Source: Otis tarda
Lineage: Eukaryota > Chordata > Aves > Otidiformes > Otididae
Direction: 5' to 3'
DNA: 64,000 nucleotides
NCBI GenBank assembly: GCA_026413225.1
Contig: CM048552.1
Span: 80,825,001-80,889,000, forward strand
The position numbers were made by a program, and so were the translations under genes. Positions 37,638-57,800 of the stretch are shown piece after piece. The notes under the pieces are model-generated. The model searched no databases. It saw only the letters and a program-made list of their open reading frames with translations, and was not told where the DNA came from. Position 1 is the first letter of the stretch. Each line of letters begins with the position of its first letter.

Positions 37638-40600
37638 TAGTTTAACTTTTGAAGTGGTGTTGCAGCACACTGAGCAGTGTCAGGTTCTCTCAGTTGTCAT
37701 CATGAGGGCTAACAAATACCCTGAGTTAAAAATACTTGTCTTTAAAATGATGGAATTAAATAAGGTAGAAAATGGGATGGTACTGGAAAGAGGAATTGGC
37801 AGTTATTTGCAGGATACCAAAGCACATGGGAAAGGAAGCATGTTGAGAGTTGCTGAAGGTGAGAGCTGGCAAGTATACAGCTTAAATAGGAATGGACTGC
37901 TACCCCAAGGGCTGCTGAGTTATCTCTTGAATGTACTCAGGTTCTTCAAGGAAAAAAAAAAAAATGGTTTTGGCACCCATCTTACTGCAGTGAAGCACAG
38001 AGAAAGACACTATATGGATGTTTATCTTATATTTGGTAATTTGTATTTGAAACACTGGAATCACAGGCAACTTTTATTGCCTTCTCATGGTTAAGAAAAA
38101 AAATAAAAGCAATCCTTAAAAACATCAGCTTGAAAGGACCTGAGTATCTATTCTTGTTTTTATTGTACCTTCTTGGCTTACTAAGATTTCTGCTTAGATA
38201 GAAAGTCTTCATTTTCTGGAAGGGGTAGAGGGAGTTTTTATGCATCAGACTTAAGGATTCTACATACTTGACAGCATCTCTTTGAGAGGAAACAGCATGA
38301 GAATAAGGGCATTGAAAACTGAAGAGAAATTGATTTCTGCGGTGCTCCATGTGGCTCAACTCTCTCACTGCTAGGATTTCTCATTATTTTGTCTTTACAT
38401 ACAGCTAAAGAGTGTATGTATTCCCATTTCCAAAACATTTGTCAGTTTTGGAAGGTTTCTTCTTGGGTAGAGATTGTTTTCATCTATCAGGAAACTGCGT
38501 TTAAGGCAGCTTTTTACTCCCTATGAGAACTTGCCAGAGCTGTAGCTGAGTTTGAAAATGCTTGTTCTGTAGTCCTAATTTTGCATGTACCAACTTGGTT
38601 ATTTAATGGTCCTTCCTGTTAGATTTGTATTAATGCGAAGGTTTAGCAGATGCTTAATATGGGGAAGGTTTGGACTATTATTAGGATGTTCCTTTATTCA
38701 GGGATAATGGGGGTAATGTTTAAAATTCTCATTTGAAATATGTGTAATCTGTGTAATTCCTAATCCTTTTTGAATAGCCATGAAACCAAAATTACTGAGG
38801 AAGTAACTGCAGTTTGACTCAGAGAATGGTATGGATGGTGGAGCTGTGCCTGGCTTTATTCCAAAGGCGGTTTGGTTCCAGTATGTACACAAGAGAAATT
38901 TGTTTCCTTAATTAGCTTTGTCAGAGCTTGTGTAAGAACTGGCACAGTAGCAAGCATATGTAACTAACTTCTGTTGTGCATGTTGTGCAGTGGCGTGTCT
39001 TGTACCAGACTGTCATGAGTAATGCCCTTAAATATTTTCAGAAACTTAAAATCCCATAAGCTTGTTTTTCTCCAGAAAGTTGTCCTTACGTCTTCAGGAC
39101 ATACGAGCATCTGGTAAAATCCTCTTTGCACCAGAGGACAATTACATTTTCCTTTACTCTTCATAGACTTTAAATGGACCTAAGTAGAACTCTGGATCAA
39201 AGTGGTGGTTAAAATAATGGTTTGACTTTACTAATAATGATGACTGGTAGGAAGAACGGCACAGCAAGGGAAATTCAGTTTTCATTTGATTATATTGGCA
39301 TTTAATTGGCTTCACAGCTAATTAATGGAAAACCTAAAATGCATAGGCTTCTAGAGTTCCTGCTACAGTGTTCAAGCCTAGCATATATACACTATATAAA
39401 TGTTTCAAGAAGTACAGGCAGGCTAAAAGGTGGGTGTCTCCTGAGTGCCAGGACACTCAAATGTCTCTACCAACAATAGTTTATATCTGCTGGCCAAGAA
39501 CAATGTTGGGGCTAATTCACTGTGTTCCCTAAGTACATCCAACACTTACCATCAGGAATTAATTGTCAAAGATGCCAGTTTTCCAGTAGTATCTGGCTTA
39601 ATGACCCTATGGCTATGGAACTCATGGCCAGCTGGCCTTGGAAATCTGCAAGATTGACCTCCAACCTCGGTTTTCAATGTTGTCTTCACTTCCTCTCCTT
39701 GCTAAGAAGTATAGGAGCAAAATAAAAACCTGTATAATCCTGTAAGTCCCTAGTCAAGCTTCTAGAATCAAAGACAATATAAAATTCACAGTTACACTTG
39801 TGATTTTTCCTTATGGCAATTTATAATGGCTTTTATGTTACAGCACAGAACTTGCAAAATGCAGTGGACTGGATTAAAGGTAGCCTGGATTGTATTTTGA
39901 GTTCTTTGTCATCTTGGATATTTGTGTTTTTCTGCTTCTCCCTCTAAACTGTTTGCATTTCAGGGCGGCAGTATTTCTCTGTGATTATGTAGAATACGTA
40001 GATCACTGGGATCTTAACTCCAGTGGGAGTCCTCCCAAACGTGATCATGTATAATACAGCATGTGTTTTTATGAACTAAGCTACACATCTTTATTTTCCT
40101 GTGTAATACTCTTGCAGACCATCTTATTGGAAACCTGCACTGAAATCTAAAAACTGTGAAGAGTTAAAGAGTAGTAGACTTACAGGTTAAGCAACTCTTA
40201 AGCACAGTAATAGGTACATCCTTAGCAATGGTCGCTTATTAATGTATCATGTACATTATAATGTAAATGCATGACTCTAAGGTGTGTATCCCTCTAAACG
40301 TACCTGTGTTGTACGTACGTGTATGTACATTCCTGTTACATGGAAGTGCTCATGTTCCTTTTAAAGAGAAATGTAGATAGACAACACTTAAATCGAGAAG
40401 CAGGCTAGGCCCCCTGGTGCATAAATTCAAAAGGAAAGAGGAGCAAAAAAACACACATAATATCTAGAGGCACTGGCTGTCTCCATAGGTAATTCTTTTA
40501 CTGGCATTCACTGGCCAAGGGTAACATGCAGCTAGTTCATGACAGCCCTGACCTCAGGCAACCCTGACCATCACAAATTGAAACTTGAGCAGGAAGGCTA

Positions 40601-43600
40601 CTATATGTGCTTCTTTGTGGTCACGGTTCTAACCTCCAAGTAGCAGATGTCTCATTTCAAATCCAAACACTTGCCCCCGCAAACTGGAAAAGTAAGTTCC
40701 TTACAGCAAGGAAAAATAAGCTGCCTCCAATGGAAAAAAAACCTCACACAAATTAAGTTCTTGTCCATCTGGAATAGTTGTGATGCATAGTTTTGCTGGT
40801 GCTGTTGAGGAGACTAACCTTTCTTTTATCTCCCATATAAACATTCCAAAGAAAGGTTGAGATCTAGCCTTGGTCAAACTGGAAAAGAACTTGCTTTGTC
40901 AGTGTTCTGGCTCATATTTTGCATCTAGAAACTGCTGTAATCACTGGCATAAGATGTCTTTAGTAAGCAATAGGTTGGGAGTTGTGAAGTGAAATGTTCA
41001 AAGTGTCGCTAAATAGTTTCTTGAGGTTGTTTGTCTATGTTCTATCACACTTTTGCCCAATAAAGAAGGGCTGTTGGACACTAAGCATAATCTCTTGCTT
41101 AGATTACACAAGACAGCCTGTACAGAGAATTCAGTCTTTGGCAAGTAGATGTTACAACTACTTGTAACTTCACCAAGCCCCAAGACCTGAATGTGACTGG
41201 CTGTGTGTGAAGAGCTGGTAAATCTCTACAGATAATCTCATGGTTTTCAGGGAACTAATTTATACTCCTGACTGGGGTTTACATCTTTTGCCCTGTTTTC
41301 ATGCATAGCATTGTGACAAGCACAAGTAAGGGGTAGAGGGACAGTTGCCTAAAAAGGGATGTGCCGTCTGAACCAACCATGTTTCTAGCTGTTTCTTAGT
41401 TTCCCTCATATTTAAATGTATGTATGTATTTTTATCGTGATTCTCCTAGTCTGTAATAAATAGTCCTGCTACTGTGCTTTATATAACCCTTTTCCTGCCT
41501 GTATTTTTCTCTGTATGCCAACAAACCAAGAATGTTCTCGAGAACATGATCTTACATGTTTTGGTCATTCCATCCTGCCCCAGAAGCATTTGTATATGGG
41601 ACAGATAGACATTTTCACTTCTGTCTCATTTTCTTTTTCTGGTGAGTATTGAGGTCCTATTTCCATTATATGATTCTACAGAACATAATATTGACGGTAA
41701 GTATCAAAGCATCAAGGTGTTCTTAAGTGCACTATATGGTCACTAATCTGGAGATTAAGAAACTATGGACACCAGAGATGACTGACGTGCTGCAGATCAC
41801 ACAAGTGATCAATAATCAGATATGTTACTTTTTTTTTTAACTCAGTCATATAAAAATGCAGTGTTCCTCAAAGTGCATTTTTTTTTTTTGCTGAGCCATT
41901 CTTTGGCAGCAAACATATACTTCAGCATTTTTATCTTTTTCACCTTTTCAAAGAAAGACAATTTGATAATACATTTATGTATTACTGCATTACATTGGAT
42001 ATTTATTCATGTGGTAGCGAATAGACAAGCAGAAAGGTAACTAGCTGAATTTTAGATCTGCTTTTGATATATCTTTGCATAGCAGATGTAAGTTGATTTT
42101 TAAATGTGTTTTCCTTGGCTATGTGATTTTAAAAATTTTGAGGAGAAAAAAATAATTTTAAAAGCACTTTCATTGCAAACTGATGTGACACTGCTGGCTG
42201 AAGTGTTCTGTGGGAGAATCCTGTGATGAAATACGCTTGTCATCAGTACTGATTGACATGAAAAGTACCATGACTTGACTTGGATCATGCGGTTAATCGG
42301 TTTGTTTATTTAATGTATTTGATCAGGTTGTCATGATGTGTGAAGCATCTGAACGTTATCTGTGGCAGAGATCAAAACATGAACATTGCAAACTTTTTAT
42401 TTTCTGGTTAAGACTTTCTAAATGGAGTTATGTTTGCTTGTGTCTTTAACAGAATGGCGGTTCACTGAGCTATGAACATTTCCTTCAGAACCTTCAGAGA
42501 GTGGTTGGTAGAGCACTCTACAAAGAGAATCTTGAACCACATGGTCTGCAGCCCCTAATCTAAAAAAGATCATACTGATGGTGTCGGTGCCCATCATGAT
42601 TTTCAGTGTAAGTTCTGGAGAAAAGATATAAGGCACATCACAGTAATCTACTGGTTGAGGAACTGAGTTCCTCCTCTGACATATGTGTGCCTTTGTTTCC
42701 TAATGAAATGAGTCAGACCTGGGATTTTTCCATTTCAGGGTCAAATCCATGAAGATTACCCTAAGATGATGAGCACATCACGAGACATACACTTTATTTA
42801 TAGTATCACCACATTCATCCTTTGATACAATATAGAGTATCTTGATTCCTTTCTCCTATTTCCTTTCCTTTAGGTGTTAAAAACCTGGAAAAGAGTAGAT
42901 ATCAACTTCCTCTAACTCAGAAGAGCCCTTGGGGTCTCATCATTCTTAGTTGAATTTTTTTGTGACAGTTAAACTATGTGCTAGGTTCAGCCACGTGATG
43001 AATTAGAAAAGTGCAATTTGATGAAAGTCACCTTGTTCAAATTTAAAGTACATCATGCATCTCTAGATCATTTTACATATAAGCATAGAACTGCCCTTAA
43101 AAACAAATTGTTTGTAATGCCAATTTTTCTAACTAAAATAGAAGGGATTTCTTTTATGTTATTTCCACTGATTAAATAACCCTGCTCTTTAAAATGTTCT
43201 TATCATGTGTCAGTCTCTCAGTCTCTCTTCTATTACATATAAATTAGCATACAAAGTCAATCAAATACTATAAACAAAGGGGTTTTTTTTAATTTCCATT
43301 TTCTAAGCTACAGTGCTGATCAATGTGGGTTAAAATGTAATTTTAGAGAGGTTTTTTCCCTCTGAAACCAACCTGCTCAACAGTAATTAGGTATTCATGT
43401 GGCCTTACAACCTCATCACTGTAGTCTTTGAACATTGCATGAATTTTACTAGCTTTAAAATAATTTTCTGCGATATAGACATGTGACAAGCAGTTTTCTT
43501 TTTTATTGTTTCCTTTTATACCATTTACACTTGTCTGGGAAATAGAAACTTCTTACAGCAAGTGAAGAAAGTGGGAAACTCTGAGACATCAACAAATTTA

Positions 43601-44727
43601 AAAGAACAACAACAATCCTGGTTACTGTTGAAAATGTTTGCTTTGGTAAGCAAACTTCCTGAGTAAGGTAAGGCAAGGAAATACCTTGCTACCTTGTTGA
43701 TATAGTCACTTGATTTATATTCAGGAGGAGCACTTTTATGAGTAGGGTATACAGGATGAGGAAACAAATAAAGGGTTTTTTGTTATAAAGCTAACTTCTA
43801 GAGCTTTCAGAACATTTTGTGTATTCCTGTGCAACATACATTAAATGACTGTCCCTATTTTAAAAAGCTAATGATTTAAATGATAAATATGAGTAGGCAA
43901 GAAAAAGTAAGTGAAGGTGGACAACACAGACTGATGCTATTTGCAAGGCATGAACAAATGTTAGCCATGTTTGTGTTCTCCTTAGCCAGTAACAGAATGG
44001 ATTTGTCAATGCATTGTAGAGCAATTAAGTTTACAAAAGCAGCTGAATTTTGAAGGTGCTTCTGTGAGGGCTCGAAAAACATTTGAAGTGATAGTGAACT
44101 GAGAAGTGGGTAAAAGTAAAGCATAAAGATGGAATGATCAGATTTTTGGGTATGAATTAATGGAATTCAGTAGTTTCAGGGACTTGGGTTATTTTTGAAG
44201 TTTTTCTTTGAAGAAGTAAAGAGTGCAGGCTAAATAGTTTTGTCTCAATATTAAAGATAAATGGGGAAAAAAGGTAAATCTAGAACTTAGAAAAAATGGA
44301 TAGTTTTAACAGAAACGGTAAGATCTGAGGCAATTAAAGGATGAGATAAATGATTTTATGATACTGTAAAACTTCAGTCACTTTTACTGATTGCATTTAT
44401 ACTTAATTTTATCAGGTTAGTTCAAAGCCAGGGGAAAGGATACGTACAGCTGCAGTGAATCTTCTCTCTTAAATTAGGGAAAGTGTGTACTGTTTGTTAG
44501 GCATTAGTCTGGGTCCGATTATGAGTCAAAATGTGCATGCAGTGGGAGCTATGAGTGTATACTTCCTACCTAAAGAGACAGGGGTATTGTTATTCATCTG
44601 TTGAGAATTAAATTACAAACAAAAGATTCTGAAACAGTCAGTGAAAAAATCAGTGAAGAAATAAGCTGGTATATACAATTCATTTTTAAAAAGCTATTTG
44701 TTCCAAAACAAGGATAGTGACAGTATT

Positions 44728-50879
<6,152 letters not shown>

Positions 50880-50882
50880 TTA

Positions 50883-53800
50883 GTCAGTATGCTTTCTCCT
50901 CCACGGATGCACTGAAGTTTGGACAAGCATTTTAAAAGACAATCTCTTGAGTGGTGAGGATACTGCCAATTCTGCCAAGGACATGAGCCAAGGGATGTTT
51001 TTTCCAAACAATTCCCATGATGCTGTTTGGGCAGCTGCTGGAAGGAAGCAGCCATTTTATGAACCACATACAATTATAATAGTTATTATTGTTGTTCCCT
51101 AACTTAATTATTTGGAGACGGTTTTTGAGAGGCAGCAGGCACAGGCTTTTAATCATTCAGAGAACTTGTTTTTGTGGTCCCAAGGTTGTGTCGCTTGTCC
51201 TTCTAAGACCAAACTAGGTAGACAGCCTTAACATGGTGAATAATGATAAGCCCAGCACACTGAGTCACCTCAGCTCTGAAGATACGTGGTTGGGTCACTT
51301 GAGAGCAGGTAGGTCTGCTGCTTTGTTCAGGCACACTATTACACTCAGCACAGAAGAAAATGCTCAGTTTAGTTTTGTAACACTTTTTGAATTATCTTGT
51401 GGCTGCAAATACAGTTTCCTTTTTTACTAACAAACCAAACTATCTAATTCTGTCTGCCAGCCAGAGGTGGAAATTTGTTCCTCTTCCCTACTCTGTTTTG
51501 TTTGCAAGAATATGATTTTATTTGCAAGCATCTAGGAATAGATGAATACGACTGGAGAAGGCTGTAACCTACGTTCATCTCAACTACAGACAGATAATCA
51601 AAGTCCTGCCCCTAATAAGTTTATGAATATTGAGCAGTCTGTATGAGTTTTTCTGCTTATGCTTAAGCTTGGAAAAGGCCTGTGAGAATGAAAGAAAGAA
51701 AATATAGTTGGCATACAGGGAGGCAATTTTTCAAGTACCTGGTCTGAAACCTGAAACTCCCAAGTGTTTTTGTTCTTAAAAGGACCCAGTCTGATCCCTG
51801 ATTCCCACTTCTGTATGCAAGATTTCCACTTCTGTATGGCTTCCATACATGAGTTCATTTAAACTCAATGGACTATATACTGAGGTTGAGAGAATTAGGT
51901 AGAAATACAGTTGTCTGCAATAAAAATTTTGTGTTGAATATATAGAAAAATATATTTTAGGCTGCATTTTTTTCTTTCAAGATTAGAATCAAGGAATTTC
52001 CCCAGTCTTGCATGAAGTATAGATCAGTGACATGGGGGAGAGGGAAGCCTCAAACTCTTTTTAATTCTTTAGTCATTATAGCTGGTGTTTGTTTTGCAAA
52101 ACAAGGCCTCTGGTTTGGAAATGAGACAACACATGTACAATTTTGTTCCTTACCTACCTTAGAAGGTAATAGAGCTCAGAGAAGGTTAACTCCTGTTGAT
52201 CCAATAGCAAGACCAAGGCATTTATTCAGTGGAACTGCTGCCTATAATTAGGAAGATTCCAAATAAATGTTTATTTTTATGCAGATTGCATGTCTGTTGT
52301 GGGGAATACATGAATTAAATTGTAAGAAAGAGCGCAAGTGGGTGATTCTTTAAGCCTCTGTACTGAAACCAGCTCTTGGTACTTGTGTTGTTTTATTTAG
52401 TTTTGGTATTTTGATGTGCCTTATATTTATTTTCATCTCTCTGTGAAAATCAATACTGAAAACCTTAAATATGTTTCAGTACACCTATTAGCTTGCAGCT
52501 TTGGACTGCACAGAGATGTTTTTAGGCATTTATTCACTATTGCCACAAGCAGTATTAACAGTATATTTTTCTAAAATTTTTGTTTCAGCTTTCTAAATAT
52601 TCCAAGGCATCACTTGGTATGGGACACACTTAGAATTTTGGAAGATATGCCTGTATTTTGGCATTACCTCCAGCGTTTAGTATGAATTTTGGATCTATTT
52701 TGTTCTCTAAGACTTGCATGCAAAACTGTTGATTTCTGATTGTTTTCCTCCCTCCTGCTCTTCCCGTATCCCCAAGAAGAGAAATCTAGAAGATTCTGAA
52801 TAACTTAGGGAAGCCCAGAATAAGAAGATTAAGGTGGTACAAAACAAGTATTTATACTGGTTAAAGCTGAAGATGTCTTTAGTCTGTTGAAATAAATAGG
52901 ATTATTTGCATGAACAAAAAATTAGATACAATATATAGCTTTAATAGTATATATATTTGTAGTTAAATAAAGATTACACCGTCTCAGCTCCTCTGTTTTT
53001 ATACGTTTAATGCCTTGCAAAATGTATGTGTAAATAACAAATGTATTTACTTCTTTTTTTCCAGAAAAAAAAAAAAATATATATATATATATATAAAGAA
53101 CTAGCCCTGTGACCTACTTCAGTACCTGAAATACCATACGAATTTTTTATTGCAGTGGGGCCCCATCCAGACATTAAGATGAAGTGCAAGACTGGATGTG
53201 AACACATCTCAGTATCTAAGCATCTTTCAGACCATTCAATAAGTCTTTCTCTGGTATCATGTTTTGAATAAAGTTATAAATTCTTATGTACCTGTTACTT
53301 CCGTTGAGGCAGCCATCAAACACAGTAAGAGAGTACTCACTGTGTATAATGTTTAATCATGTAATTGCAAAACTGGGCTTGGGTAACCAGTCACGTTTTG
53401 TACAGATCTCTGTGCTTTCATTGTATATTTTAAATCTATTTTTTTGTTTGCCACTGTTTGTCAATAGACATGTTTCTAGTCTTCCTCAGCACCTTCATGT
53501 TTTTATTCTGTTTTTCTGCTGTGTGCTTCAGACAAGCAGCCTTTTTTCCTTGTCATTACTTGTCATTCTTTCTCCCTTCTCTGTTTCTGAATGAATTATA
53601 AGACCCGGAGTAGCTGCAGGGAAGCTTTTTATTTAATGAAATAAAGAGCTTGAAATACATAAATAAATGGCTGCTTTAGGCAATTTCCTTTAAAAACTGA
53701 AAAGTTCTGGCTATTAAATTTCAGAATCTTCTGCTACCTTCCCCATAACTTCACTTTGATTTTTCTATGGGAAATGCATATATATAATTTAATGTTGAAG

Positions 53801-54392
53801 TTTTAAATGACAAAACATTTTGCAAGAAGGAAATACCCGAGTCTTACCTGCAAACCAGTGACCGACTGTTCCATGTGCTCTGCAAGGAGGGACCAAGAGA
53901 CTTTTACTGTTAGCAAGGAGTCTCTGCCCAGTATCAGACCAGCACTTCATATTATTCAGTAGTTCTTTTCACTGGTCTTCTCAAATTTCTTCCTGGAAAA
54001 CAAAAAGGCAGTTGCCTGTTCTCTGTGAGAGCACAGATGTCTTTGCAGACCCCTCAGTAAAAGAGATATAAACGTACCTGCCACAAAGGAAGAGAATGAT
54101 CTTTTTAATGATTCTTGTTATAAACAGAAACAGTACCTGAAGTTTTCCACCTGGGCTGGCAGTGATAATGGCACAATCCAGGAGCTTCCTAGCACAAAAG
54201 ATTCATCATCAGACATTAACTCTTTTTTTGCCAAATATAAACAAAAGCAGGCACTTTTTCTGTATAAAATAACAGACATATATTGGAACTATATTTCGCT
54301 TATATGGAATACATGGTTCTAGTACTCAGAATATGTAAAGCCCAGAAAGAAGATTTCTCTAGTACAGGAAAGCATTCCCAAAAAGGACTAAA
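50883..54392. other. MANSC4 upstream interval
   Basis: No CpG island sits at the MANSC4 5' end, which suggests a tissue-restricted rather than housekeeping promoter, and no TATA box could be assigned. The rest is AT-rich intergenic sequence. Confidence 0.5.
53068..53096 (+). repeat. (A)n(TA)n simple repeat
   Basis: A run of A13 directly followed by about nine TA units. Confidence 0.9.
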
Positions 54393-54897
54393 AAGGGGCA
54401 TTCAGTTCTGGAGCCCCTAACAGAAAGAGGACATGAGGGAGTCCAGAGGAGGGCCAAGAAGATGATCAGAGGGCTGGAGCACCTCTCCTATGAAGACAGG
54501 CTGAGAGAGTTGGGGCTGTTCAGCCTGGAGAAGAGGAGGCTCCGGGGAGACCTTATAGCAGTCTTCCAGTACCTCTAGGGGGCCTACAAGAAAGATGGGG
54601 AGAGGCTGTTCAGTAGGGCCTGTTGTGATAGGACAAGGGATAATGGTTCTAAAATAGAGGGAGGTAGATTTAGATTAGATATTAGGAAAAAAATTTTTAC
54701 AATGAGAGTGGTGAAACACTGGAACAGGTTGCCCAGAGAGGTGGTGGATGTCCCATCCCTGGAAACGTTCTAGGCCAGGTTGGATGAGGCTCTGAGCAAC
54801 CTGATCTAGTGGGAGATGTCCCTGCTTCTTGCAGGGGGGTTGGACTAGATGACCTTTGAAGGTCCCTTCCAACCCTAACCATTCTATGATTCTATGA
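54393..54897 (+). mobile_element. CR1 LINE 3' fragment
   Basis: Runs from GGGGCATTCAGTTCTGGAGC to the complete tail CCATTCTATGATTCTATGA, and includes CTGAGAGAGTTGGGGCTGTT and GAACAGGTTGCCCAGAGAGG. It is close to the intron 7 copy in sequence, with an in-frame stop in the ORF2 remnant. 5' truncated. Confidence 0.94.
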
Positions 54898-57800
54898 AAA
54901 ATGCCAAGGCTTTGATTCTGTAGTCAGATCAGCTTGTCTAAAACTACACTGCAGGTTGGCTTTGTTCGTGAGTGACCTGTTGGCCACACTGTTGTTGTCT
55001 CATGCTTCTCTGTGGAATGTCTTGAAGTCCCCCTCAGCGCTGGTGGGGGAGGACAGTCAATGTCCTGGGTCGAGATTAAGCTTAGGCATTCATGCTGTTT
55101 GAATAGCTCTGGGAGACAGTGGTGTTAGCTGCAACGTCCCAGGCAAGGCTAGTGCCTGTCTTCAATAGTTTCTCATTTCTTCTGTGCTGTCCGTGGTGGT
55201 TAAGCCAGGGTGACCAGAGAGGGACACATCCTTCGTGTAAGTGCAGCCAAGACAAGAGAGGACAGTTGGTGCCCTTGTCTGCATCTTCCTTTTCCCAGAT
55301 GCATTATAGGAGAGAAGGGAAAGAAATTCCTTGAGGCCCAGGTGTGGCAATGCAATGCTCCTTGATGCTGCCGTGATGATGCAGAAGCACGCAGTGAATG
55401 ATTGCTGCTAGCACAGACCCAGCCTGTCTCTGGGGTGAGAAGAGACCAGTGTGAACTGTGTAAAGCACTTCTCTGCTACGGTTAAAAGTCAAACATAATA
55501 GCTTAAATCACCTGTATTTTAGATTGTCTCTGACAGAGCAGTTGAAAGATGACAACTACCAGCTGAGAAGCAAGACCAAAGCCTGCAGTTTCCCTGGGTG
55601 AGGTATGAACCCGCCTATGCCCTGCTTTGAGCATCAATAAGCTTATTTAATCAAATGTGCAGCATAATCCCATGCAACATCAGCCCTAATAATCTCTGCT
55701 GAAGGCAGTGGAGCTCTCTGCCCGTGTTGCGCTCCATGTGAGTAAATTGAGTTGCAGGCCTCTGTTGCAATATCTTCTTTATCTCATCATTCTTATTACA
55801 GCATTGTTAAGGTCTAAATTTTACCTAAGTGTTTTGATAATGCCAGAATATGTCACTGTAACTCTATTATAGTATAAAAGTTATAAAATACTAATGTAGT
55901 GAATAATGAAATAATGAAATGTAAGTACTTTGAGAAAAATATCAAAGCAAACCTTTCTGACATTACTGAAACACTGTGCTTTCTTTTTTAAAATTTCCTT
56001 GAAGTCAAAACATTCTTGCAAAATGTCTTAAATCCAACAAAACAGCATTTTTTGAGAGAACTGTTTTGTCAAAAACAGCTATTAGTGGTCAGATTTTGGT
56101 TTGGAGCAATATATTAAGTTTTTAATGAATCTGACTTTCTCCAAGGTCTGGGACAGTTGGGTCCAAGATTCTGGTTTCAGCCCCATCCCAGCAACACGGT
56201 AAAAAGAGGTGAAATATTACAGTTTCTGTTCCTGGGACTCTGTGCAAACTATTTTTTAAACCCGGTTTCAAAGGGGCTGCCAGGCCCAGAGATTCTCTCA
56301 GAGCTTGGCTTCAGACTAATTCTGGTAAAACCTCTGCATGGAGGCTGGAATCTGTGTGTTCAAACAAAGAGCAACAGAAGTCTTAGCCAGATTAGATTTA
56401 TACAAATATAAATCTACTGGCATACATATAAACTTGAGCCAAGGTTTATGACAAAAGGCACAATGTTTAGCAAACACTCTAATGCTGATTTATGACAGAA
56501 CTTGAAACTAGGCAAAAGGGATGGAGTTTCAATATTGTGATGAATTTTATACAGCTGGATACTTAGTGAAAGTCTTCCATGTGGGTTACCATTCATCTTA
56601 CCTAGTTATTATATACTAAAATTCAGCTCTGCCTGTCTGCACCAGGATTTAAAAATACATGCTGTTTTAAAAGCACCCAGTTCACTCTCATCTAGACAGA
56701 GCTACACAAGAAAATTCTGGCTGAGGATGCACGATGCATTTGGGCAGAACAAACGTCCCTCACAGGAAGTTCAGCAGCAGGCAGAGCACTCCAGCAGCCT
56801 GACCCCCGTTCAGGTTTTGTCACTTATTTCACCTGAGAGATTTTCTAGGAAATTCCTTACTGGATCTTTGGTGTAAAAAACTGAACAGATGAATGCCACG
56901 GGAATGATTTACACACTCGTGTTACCATTCTGCTGCCTGGTGACTGAACCCTTCTCATGATCCACACAGAATGCCCACTAGCATACAGACTATCATAGCA
57001 GCCTTTTTGCTGCCCAGCGAGAGCTCAGTAGCACACGCTTTAGTATTAATCATCCATTAAGTGTGACTAAAGAATAGATAAGTGAAGTACTTAATAATAA
57101 ATAATCAGTATTTAAAAAAAATCCACTCCGAGTATTTTTTCAGTAGTGTTACAACATGCATTTGTTGCAAGGAATAAATGCTAAATAGTACATCAAAAGC
57201 AGAAAAATGAAACAGAAAATAACAGGGAATTAAGTCTAAACAAGTCCTATTAGAAATAGGAGTGCTTTTTTTTTTTTTTTTTTCGGAATAGCATTGCTAA
57301 TAGCATTGGATAAGAAGTGCTTTGTTTGGCTGCGAATCTGAAAAAAAGAAATTACCTTTATTTAGCAGCTCATCCTTCACAAATGATAGAGATTTTACTT
57401 TCAATAAAATTATGCTCCAGTCAGATGCTCTTGGAAATGCCAAGATCCTTTAGAACACTGATATTTTTAATGCTGAAATCCTGCAGGATATTTCCTATGT
57501 TCCATAGATGCTTACTTTGTATCCTGTGACAAGGAAAATACTAAACAATGGCAGCAGTTGGTGAATCATTTCCAAAAGACTAATTCCTCTCTTGAGTGAT
57601 TCCACTATTACTCAATACACAGTTCCCTGGCAGTACAGTACAATTCCCTGGCGTCTCAGAGGGAAGAATGTTGCACTTTATATTTTATATTAGATAGCAT
57701 GTATATTTTAAATATCCCCCGATTCAGTTCCAGTTCACATTTTAGACTAATAAGGCTGAAAGGAATTCAATTTTTCCTTTGTTTTTTGCCCTCTATGTGG

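Larger units (their letters stand above)
36975..44727. other. Tail-to-tail interval between MRPS35 and MANSC4
   Basis: Apart from the MIR-like and CR1 pieces at 37.0-37.6 kb, this is AT-rich sequence with short unsupported open frames on both strands. It must hold the MANSC4 3' UTR at its right end, whose length is not clear. Confidence 0.6.

Noticed and set aside
42640-42710. Possible third MIR-like 3' fragment (TGTGCCTTTGTTTCCTAATG)
   Set aside because: Only about 20 nt resemble the family, which is too little to call.
55600-57100. ATTA/TAAT-rich stretches considered as conserved enhancers of KLHL42
   Set aside because: Conservation cannot be judged from one sequence, and AT-rich DNA gives such homeobox-like strings by chance.
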